A DNA stretch of 7,941 bases from Caryophanales bacterium UBA5732 (GTDB taxonomy: Bacteria; Bacillota_I; Bacilli_A; Izemoplasmatales; Hujiaoplasmataceae): positions 5,568 to 13,508 of the forward strand of contig DIGC01000041.1 of the NCBI GenBank assembly GCA_002419445.1, read 5' to 3'. Below the pieces are notes generated by a model, which saw nothing but the letters and a program-made list of their open reading frames with translations, did not search any database and had not been told where the DNA came from. A program made the position numbers and the translations under genes. Below, one piece after another: positions 1-5,185 of the stretch (the stretch's first letter is position 1; each line of letters opens with the position of its first letter).

Positions 1-816
1 ATGATTACAGAAAACTTAGGTTTTGGTTACTTTAATCCGGAAGAATTAAGTTTTACAGTTGGGGAAAATGAATTAACCGACTACTTGTACGAAGCGGATC
101 CAACTTTTGCGGCATTGTTAAAAGTGGTTTATAAAGAAGAGTTATTAATCCTGGATGTTTCTGATGAAGGCTTTGATATTTCCTTAAATGTCGGGGTTTT
201 CAGGAGATTAATAACTGACTTGGATGAACCTGATTTTGATAAATGGGAAACAGAAAGTGATAAAGCTAACTTCATGGGAGAACTCGCTTTACAGGCCGCA
301 AGTAATGCGATGTTAAATCCTTTTGACCCAAGAATTGATTTGACTGAAGCTGATGTAAATGCGATATTAGATTACTATTTACAAGACAAAGTTAAGTTTG
401 AATTACCGATTAAGTTTACGCTTCTTGGGGAAGAAGTCGAATATATTTTTAATTCTACTAATCTTTTCGTGACTATGAATGATGATATTCTATCAATCCA
501 TTTAAAAATGTCGTTAATAAAAACCGGGATGAGCGGATCATTCGATATGCAGTTCAATCTATCCAGTTATGTCAGCATGGACACTGAAGGCAATATGCTA
601 TTGACAGTCATTGAAGCTAATTTAGGAGATATTGAATTAGATAACGAAACTTTAAGTAATCTATTTGGGGTTTTTGACGAAACATTGATGGTTGATGATA
701 CTTTGGTCATTAAGAAAGAAACTTTAAATAGTATGTTTGAAGGTTCGGGTATTGTCTTTAATGATAGTTATGTGGAAAACAGCGAACTAAAACTTCATTT
801 TGGGTTAGATAATTAA
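1..816 (+). CDS. Unrecognised protein, probably 5'-truncated by the window edge
   Basis: The frame is open from base 1 to a TAA at 814-816 and gives 271 residues. It begins with ATG exactly at the edge, with no visible ribosome binding site, so this Met may be internal. No signal peptide, lipobox, membrane helix or catalytic motif is visible. The protein is acidic, rich in Leu, Asp, Glu and Asn, and alternates hydrophobic and polar residues as a beta-rich extracytoplasmic domain would. Around residues 180-215 the pattern FDMQFNLSSY, then GNMLLTVIEANLGDIEL, loosely recalls the C-terminal sheet of YpmS/DUF2140-like proteins, but this is only a resemblance. Two short similar stretches near the end (ETLSNLFG and ETLNSMFEG) hint at internal duplication. 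Trp is encoded by TGG. It converges on the U32 gene across a shared terminator. That it is coding is fairly sure from its length and the sensible protein; its function is unknown. Confidence 0.7.
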   Translation: MITENLGFGYFNPEELSFTVGENELTDYLYEADPTFAALLKVVYKEELLILDVSDEGFDISLNVGVFRRLITDLDEPDFDKWETESDKANFMGELALQAASNAMLNPFDPRIDLTEADVNAILDYYLQDKVKFELPIKFTLLGEEVEYIFNSTNLFVTMNDDILSIHLKMSLIKTGMSGSFDMQFNLSSYVSMDTEGNMLLTVIEANLGDIELDNETLSNLFGVFDETLMVDDTLVIKKETLNSMFEGSGIVFNDSYVENSELKLHFGLDN

Positions 817-839
817 AGTTATTTCTAATAAACATTTAA

Positions 840-864
840 AAAGTCAGCGGATTTCGCTGACTTT
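840..864. terminator. Bidirectional intrinsic terminator between convergent genes
   Basis: A perfect 10-bp stem (AAAGTCAGCG at 840-849, CGCTGACTTT at 855-864) encloses a 5-nt loop. On the plus strand it runs into ATTTTATT; on the minus strand the stem ends in a run of five T. It lies 24 bases after the stop of the plus-strand gene and directly after the stop of the minus-strand U32 gene, so it can serve both. Confidence 0.9.
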
Positions 865-867
865 ATT

Positions 868-3186
868 TTATTGTATAGAAATAAATCTACCATAAGTATA
901 ATTTTTTAAAGAAATAGAATTTGGTTTTGTTGATAATGATTCCTTGAAGGCTTTAATGATGCTTTCAACTTCCACTTCATTTTCAGTGGTGAAGTTCAAA
1001 CGAATCGATATGCCGTTCTCAAAAAGTTCTTTGGCATATTCAATTAAATTTAATGGTTTATGATTTAAAATTCTAATATTACAATTACCGTCATTGATAA
1101 GCGGGAACTTTAATCCAAATCTATCTACTAGATAGTATTGATTCATCTCACATAAATGACAATTTTGCTTTGTCTTAAATGTTTTTGCGATTGGACAATA
1201 CTTAGTAACCATTAAGTCAACAGCACCATAAACTACCAATTCCAATCCCGGAAGTTTATGGTATTTTTCTTTATAATTTTGTAATAAATTTAAAACTTGA
1301 TTTTTTGATAATTCTGGAGAAACCGTAACTTTGGAGATGTTCTTGCTAGATAATAATCTAACTGCATAGATATTTGTAACATTCATGAATTCGTCTGTAT
1401 ATAGTTTGTGTTTAAAATCGTGGGTTTCAATGCTGCCAATATCACTTGCGAGTTTTGAAGAATTGATTTCATATGGATGAAGTTGAATTCTTTTTTTACT
1501 AGGAATCAATTTTTCTGAAATTGAAACATTTTTGATAATGTCTTCATAAAAAATTAAATCTACATCTAATTCAAGAGCTTTCATTAATTGTTCTTCGGTC
1601 GTAACTTTAACTGTTAGTTTTGGTTTATTATCCATATCATTAGCAACTAAATTTTCTTTTTTGTTTAGATTTTTCTTGGGGTTAGCGATTCTTAAATTGG
1701 TCATTTGAGCAATAGCTTCTCTTCTAAGTTCATTCAATTCTTTAATTGAGATAAATGATTCTTCATCTGTATCAACCGTTAAAGATTCGAAAAAGTACGG
1801 AGTATTACCGAGTTTAGATACATGATCAATAATTTGTCCTTTTTTAACAGGTTGTTTAAAAGCTTTCATTAAAGGTTCATTTGATGAAACTTTGACAACG
1901 TTTAACCCATCGCTTATTGAAATGGTCATAAATTGATTGGCATAGGCAATTACCTTGCCTTCAATAGGTATTACCTTAAAAGATTCATCTAGATACATCT
2001 GTAAATCTAATTCCAGTTGATGGTCTAAAGTCTTTATTACCCTTGAACCTTTTTCAACTTTTCCATTGACGTCAAGTTTGATAATATCGCCAGAAAAAGC
2101 CTTTTTCACAATTTCATTTCCTTTGATAATCCTTGATACTAAATCACCGTAATCCTTATCGCCGATAATCCGATAACCATCATGAATTTCCAGCGAATCG
2201 GTTAATTTAATGATAGCTTTATGATCCTTAAAATCAACTACTTCACCAATCTCAATCCCCTGATGATTTGGTCTAAAACCACTGGTAATATCTTGATTGG
2301 ATTCATTAAAAATATAGCCTTTAGTAAAATCTCGATTGAATACTTTCTTGAGTTTGATTTCTTCACTAAGATAATCGATTTCTTTTTGTTCGTAATAGGC
2401 ATTAGCAGCTTTTCGATATGAAAGAACACTTTGGATTACATACTCAGGTTTTCTCATTCTTCCTTCAATTTTTATTGAAGTAACTCCGGCTTCAATCATT
2501 TGATCAAGATATTCTAGTGTCATTAAATCTTTTGTGGATAAAAGATAAGTTTCTTCACTTACCAAGGCGTTGTCTTTCATTAAAGAATAAGCTAACCGAC
2601 ATGGCTGTGCACACTCACCACGATTTCCAGACCGATTGCTTAACATTGAACTCATGAGACAGTTTCCGGAATAACAAACACACAAAGCTCCATGAACAAA
2701 AACCTCTAATTCAATATCAACTTGCTTTTTAATTTGTTTGATGATATCTAAAGGTGTTTCTCTAGCCATTACAATTCGTTTCACCCCAAGATTTTTTAAA
2801 AATTTCGCTTGGTGAACATTAAGCGTGTTCGTCTGCGTCGAAGCGTGAATGTCAGTATCAGGATAACGGGAAATAAAAATATCAATTAAGCCTAAATCTT
2901 GTACTATAAATGCATCGACGCCGTTTTTTACTAATTGATCAGTATATTCAATTAGTTCATCAATTTCCTCATCGAAGATAAGTGTATTTACAGTTACATA
3001 AACTAAAACACCACGCAAATGAGCGTAGTTAATAATCTTGATTAAGTCTTCATCACTAAAGTTATTTGCGTAAGCTCTCGCCCCGAATTTTTTTCCGGCA
3101 AGATAGATGGCATCTGCTTTAGCGTTAATTGCGCCTACAAGTGCTTCTCTACTTCCTGCAGGAGCTAAAATTTCTATTTTTTTCAT
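868..3186 (-). CDS. U32 family protein, long RlhA-like form with DUF3656
   Basis: The 772-residue protein opens with the U32 hallmark EILAPAGSREAL (5-16) and carries the family signature at 161-180: E161, F163, G166, C169, G174, C176 and S179, followed by C192 and C196. C169/C176/C192/C196 are the conserved set thought to bind an iron-sulfur cluster. KIEGRMRKPEYV (239-250) and FNRDFTKGY (283-291) are further family motifs. DUF3656 lies at about 385-505. A second U32-like half follows at about 525-745 with its own cysteines (C664, C676, C679, C702). The length fits the long type represented by E. coli RlhA, which is needed for hydroxylation of a 23S rRNA cytidine; shorter relatives act on tRNA. 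The family was first named as peptidases, but an RNA-modification role is more likely. Which RNA is modified here is inference. The start is supported by GGGGAT six bases upstream. Odd: the protein has no Trp. No clear promoter of its own is seen between it and the terminator at 3262-3297. Confidence 0.93.
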   Translation of the reverse strand: MKKIEILAPAGSREALVGAINAKADAIYLAGKKFGARAYANNFSDEDLIKIINYAHLRGVLVYVTVNTLIFDEEIDELIEYTDQLVKNGVDAFIVQDLGLIDIFISRYPDTDIHASTQTNTLNVHQAKFLKNLGVKRIVMARETPLDIIKQIKKQVDIELEVFVHGALCVCYSGNCLMSSMLSNRSGNRGECAQPCRLAYSLMKDNALVSEETYLLSTKDLMTLEYLDQMIEAGVTSIKIEGRMRKPEYVIQSVLSYRKAANAYYEQKEIDYLSEEIKLKKVFNRDFTKGYIFNESNQDITSGFRPNHQGIEIGEVVDFKDHKAIIKLTDSLEIHDGYRIIGDKDYGDLVSRIIKGNEIVKKAFSGDIIKLDVNGKVEKGSRVIKTLDHQLELDLQMYLDESFKVIPIEGKVIAYANQFMTISISDGLNVVKVSSNEPLMKAFKQPVKKGQIIDHVSKLGNTPYFFESLTVDTDEESFISIKELNELRREAIAQMTNLRIANPKKNLNKKENLVANDMDNKPKLTVKVTTEEQLMKALELDVDLIFYEDIIKNVSISEKLIPSKKRIQLHPYEINSSKLASDIGSIETHDFKHKLYTDEFMNVTNIYAVRLLSSKNISKVTVSPELSKNQVLNLLQNYKEKYHKLPGLELVVYGAVDLMVTKYCPIAKTFKTKQNCHLCEMNQYYLVDRFGLKFPLINDGNCNIRILNHKPLNLIEYAKELFENGISIRLNFTTENEVEVESIIKAFKESLSTKPNSISLKNYTYGRFISIQ

Positions 3187-3192
3187 TTTTAT

Positions 3193-3196
3193 CCCC
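3193..3196 (-). promoter_or_regulatory. Ribosome binding site of the U32 gene
   Basis: On the minus strand GGGG, in the context CTGGGGAT, stands six bases before the ATG at 3184-3186. This spacing supports the chosen start, which also coincides with the conserved N-terminus of the family. Confidence 0.7.
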
Positions 3197-3261
3197 AGAT
3201 TTCTAACTTAAAATCACATAATTGACGTTTTTAGTTTTTTTAAGATTCCAAATAATATAAT

Positions 3262-3297
3262 AAAACAAAACAAGTCGTTAAAAAAATAGCGACTTGT
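3262..3297 (-). terminator. Intrinsic terminator of the small RNA unit
   Basis: An 8-bp perfect stem (ACAAGTCG at 3270-3277, CGACTTGT at 3290-3297 as read on the plus strand) has a 12-nt A-rich loop. On the minus strand the stem is followed by TTTGTTTTATTATATT, a good T tract. On the plus strand only AAAATCTTTTCC follows, so the terminator works for minus-strand transcription. It closes the small unit and separates it from the U32 gene 80 bases further on. Confidence 0.8.
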
Positions 3298-3356
3298 CAA
3301 AATCTTTTCCTGTATTTAATAAATATGTGCTTGGTTTACAACTCATAATTTAAATA

Positions 3357-3404
3357 TTACTTCTTCCCTGCTGGTTTTGCTGGAGCTTTTTTAAGTTCTG
3401 CCAT
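3357..3404 (-). CDS. 15-codon small ORF, Lys/Ala/Pro-rich peptide
   Basis: ATG at 3402-3404 to TAA at 3357-3359 encodes MAELKKAPAKPAGKK. It is preceded by AAGGTAGGTGA, whose AGGTGA portion (3411-3416) is a full match to the anti-Shine-Dalgarno sequence, six bases before the ATG. In frame just upstream is a TGA, so it is not the tail of a longer gene. The peptide is strongly basic, with five Lys and no hydrophobic stretch, so it is neither a membrane peptide nor a signal peptide; it resembles the basic tails of histone-like or ribosomal proteins. It lies in the 3' half of the small transcript, and both its ribosome binding site and its start can be paired with upstream sequence. It could be a real micropeptide, a leader peptide, or chance inside a structured RNA. 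No homologue is recognised. Confidence 0.4.
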   Translation of the reverse strand: MAELKKAPAKPAGKK

Positions 3405-3476
3405 TTGGTTTCACCTACCTTTCGCTGCTATCCTAATGACAATCAAGTGGTGGTGAAATCTCTTTAATAAAATGGC
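3400..3476 (-). promoter_or_regulatory. Nested helices that can hide the RBS and start of the small ORF
   Basis: In the minus-strand RNA, GCCAUUU (3470-3476) is perfectly complementary to AAAUGGC (3400-3406), which contains the start codon. Inside it, UUUCACC (3452-3458) is perfectly complementary to GGUGAAA (3409-3415), which covers most of the Shine-Dalgarno. The two 7-bp helices are nested and separated by only CC on the 3' side. Seen directly: the complementarity. Inferred: that it folds and controls translation. Confidence 0.5.
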
Positions 3477-3536
3477 GTTTTGTTATGTCGTCATGACATT
3501 AAATAAGGCGTCTGCACCATCACGTGCTGACTAAAT

Positions 3537-3556
3537 TTGAGGTCTTATAACCTCAA
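3537..3556 (-). promoter_or_regulatory. Hairpin at the predicted 5' end of the small transcript
   Basis: TTGAGGT (3537-3543) and ACCTCAA (3550-3556) form a perfect 7-bp inverted repeat with a 6-nt loop. The predicted start of transcription falls inside it, leaving a 5'-terminal GAGGU/ACCUC stem-loop of the kind that can protect an RNA from 5' decay. Confidence 0.5.
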
Positions 3557-3560
3557 TCTC

Positions 3561-3589
3561 ATCATACACCTAATTAATAAGATTTGCAA
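3561..3589 (-). promoter_or_regulatory. Sigma-A type promoter of the small RNA unit
   Basis: On the minus strand the -35 box is TTGCAA (3584-3589), the spacer is exactly 17 nt, and the -10 box is TATGAT (3561-3566); TTGACA and TATAAT are the consensus. The start of transcription should lie near 3554, a G. It is the best-matched promoter I found in the window. Confidence 0.65.
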
Positions 3590-3597
3590 TCGATTTT

Positions 3598-3784
3598 CAT
3601 TTGATTTATCATTGAAAACCTCTATTCGTAAAAAGATTTATTTTTTCCAGGTTTTCTTCTAAATATTAGTGTACTATAAATTCTGTTTTTATCTATTTAA
3701 CTTTTTAAAGTAGTTAACTTTCAAAATTTATTAGTGCAATCTTCTTTTAAAATTTACTCTTTGTTTTTCTAGTTAACAAATTAA
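3598..3784. other. AT-rich spacer downstream of the lipoprotein gene, no gene seen
   Basis: No ORF with a ribosome binding site is visible on either strand. The only structure is an 8-bp inverted repeat (GAAAACCT 3614-3621, AGGTTTTC 3649-3656) around an A/T hairpin; it might be a weak end signal for the lipoprotein transcript but lacks a proper T tract. Short TTAACT/AGTTAA repeats near 3700-3720 are too weak to call a terminator. Confidence 0.5.
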
Positions 3785-5185
3785 TCAAATCCATTTTGCA
3801 TATAGAATGATATTTTCTGCTGGCATTGTAGTAAATGTATAAAGGGTTGTTAAACCAATGTCAATATACCAACCATCGAAAGTGAATCCGTCTTTGGTAG
3901 GATTGGTTGGAGCTAAGACTGTTGTGCCATATTCTTGGGTAATTGGCGTTACAACTGTCCCATCATTTTCTTCAAAATCAATGGTAAATGTGCCAATAGC
4001 CCATTGAGCATACAATGTATAATCGGAAGTTGTTGTTACAATTGTCGCTGAAGTTATTTGTACTCCTCCAATAGCCTCAGTAAACCAACCTAAGAAGATA
4101 TATCCAGTCTTGGTTACGGTTGCCAACGTACCATACGGTGACCCATAAGTAACTGATATCGAAGTAGGGCTTGGTATGTCACCGGTATTACCATCAAAGG
4201 TTACGACGTAAGAATCACCTAACCATTTAGCATATAGCGTGATGTTGCTTGCCGGCATGGTTGTAAAGACGTAAGGTGTTGTTAGAATAATATCGGTATA
4301 CCAATCGACGAAGCTATAATTTAATCGAGTTGGGTCAAGCGGTTTTTCTATGGTTGTATCATAATCTTGAGTAATTGAAACTACTTCACTACCGCCAGTT
4401 GAATCAAAGGTAATCGTATATTGGTTAATCGTCCATTTTGCATACAAAACAATATCCCCTAAAGGCATTGTAGTAAACGTATACTGAACCAATAATTCAA
4501 TATCGGAATACCAGCCAGAGAATGTATAACCGGTTCTAGTAGGATCGGCCGGTGCATTAACTATCGATTCATAAGGTTGGATAATAGGCGCTACATAACT
4601 ACCCCCATTAGACTCTAAGATGATTGTATAGATATTAGCCGTCCACATAGCATAAAGTGTGATGTTTTCTGCTGGTATCGTAGTAAATACATAAGGAGTG
4701 GTCAAGGTTATATTTGCATACCAGCCAGAGAATGTATATCCTTCTCTTGTTGGAGCTAGAGGCGGTAAAACTATTGTTGCGTAATCTTGAATGATTGGTG
4801 CTACTTCCGTACCGCCATTTTCTTCAAAATCGATTTGGTACTGATTGATATCCCATTTTGCATATAAGGTAAATGCCGAAACCACTGGTGCAATTACTTC
4901 ATACGAATTTAAAAGTTCGCTATCCACGTACCATCCAGCAAAACTGTATCCAGTTCGAATAGGATTAGTTGGTAACTCCAGAATCGATCCTTCGAAAACC
5001 AAATCGGAATTTATATAAGTACCGCCATTGGAAACATAATCAATTACAAAAGTGTCAAGAACTTCCCAGCGGGCATATAAATTGACATTGCCAGCTGTCA
5101 TATAAGAACTTTGACTTAAGGTAAAAAAGATTGGTTCATAATACCATCCCAAGAAGTTAAAACCGTCACGTTCAGGCAATATCCG
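3785..5185 (-). repeat. Seven Listeria-Bacteroides (Flg_new) repeats in the lipoprotein
   Basis: Residues 806-1271 contain seven units, each ending in LYA[KRMQ]W and carrying a GY.F.GWY core; the first is partial, lacking the N-terminal strand. The end motifs are spaced 71, 70, 70, 70, 74 and 70 residues. The sixth unit is of a different subtype. Repeats of this family form small beta-grasp-like domains in internalins and other surface proteins and usually act as stalks or adhesion modules. Confidence 0.9.

Larger units (their letters stand above)
3262..3554 (-). ncRNA. Candidate structured small RNA or leader, about 290 nt, family not recognised
   Basis: A promoter (3561-3589) and a terminator (3262-3297) bracket this stretch, predicting a discrete minus-strand transcript starting near 3554. 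In transcript order it holds: a 5' hairpin (GAGGT/ACCTC, full inverted repeat 3537-3556); a second hairpin at 3510-3531 with arms GTC-A-GCAC and GTGC-A-GAC; a third at 3485-3499 (ATGTC/GACAT); two nested long-range helices (3470-3476 with 3400-3406, 3452-3458 with 3409-3415); a 15-codon ORF (3357-3404); an AT-rich stretch; and the terminator hairpin. I looked for marks of tmRNA, RNase P RNA, SRP RNA, T-box and common riboswitches and saw none. 6S RNA is unlikely because the two ends do not form one long rod. The raiA motif and other orphan families could not be checked. Transcription is well supported; whether it acts as RNA, as messenger for a peptide, or as a leader for the U32 gene is open. 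Confidence 0.55.

Noticed and set aside
375..557. Minus-strand ORF of 60 codons opposite the first gene
   Set aside because: It is a shadow of the longer plus-strand frame; no RBS and no plausible product.
2221..2429. Short ORFs on both strands within the U32 gene
   Set aside because: Both lie in alternative frames of a well-conserved protein and have no RBS.
3262..3554. Small RNA unit read as tmRNA, SRP RNA or RNase P RNA
   Set aside because: There is no tRNA-like end or CCA, no ALAA-type tag, no SRP GGAAG loop and no RNase P core sequence visible; the ORF has its own start codon and RBS, unlike a tmRNA tag.
3614..3656. 8-bp inverted repeat as terminator of the lipoprotein gene
   Set aside because: The loop is 27 nt, the arms are A/T-heavy and no T tract follows on the minus strand; too weak to list as a terminator.
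3785..3787. Mycoplasma-type code with TGA read as Trp
   Set aside because: TGG is used for Trp throughout the lipoprotein and in the first gene, no internal TGA occurs, and TGA closes the lipoprotein right after the last repeat.
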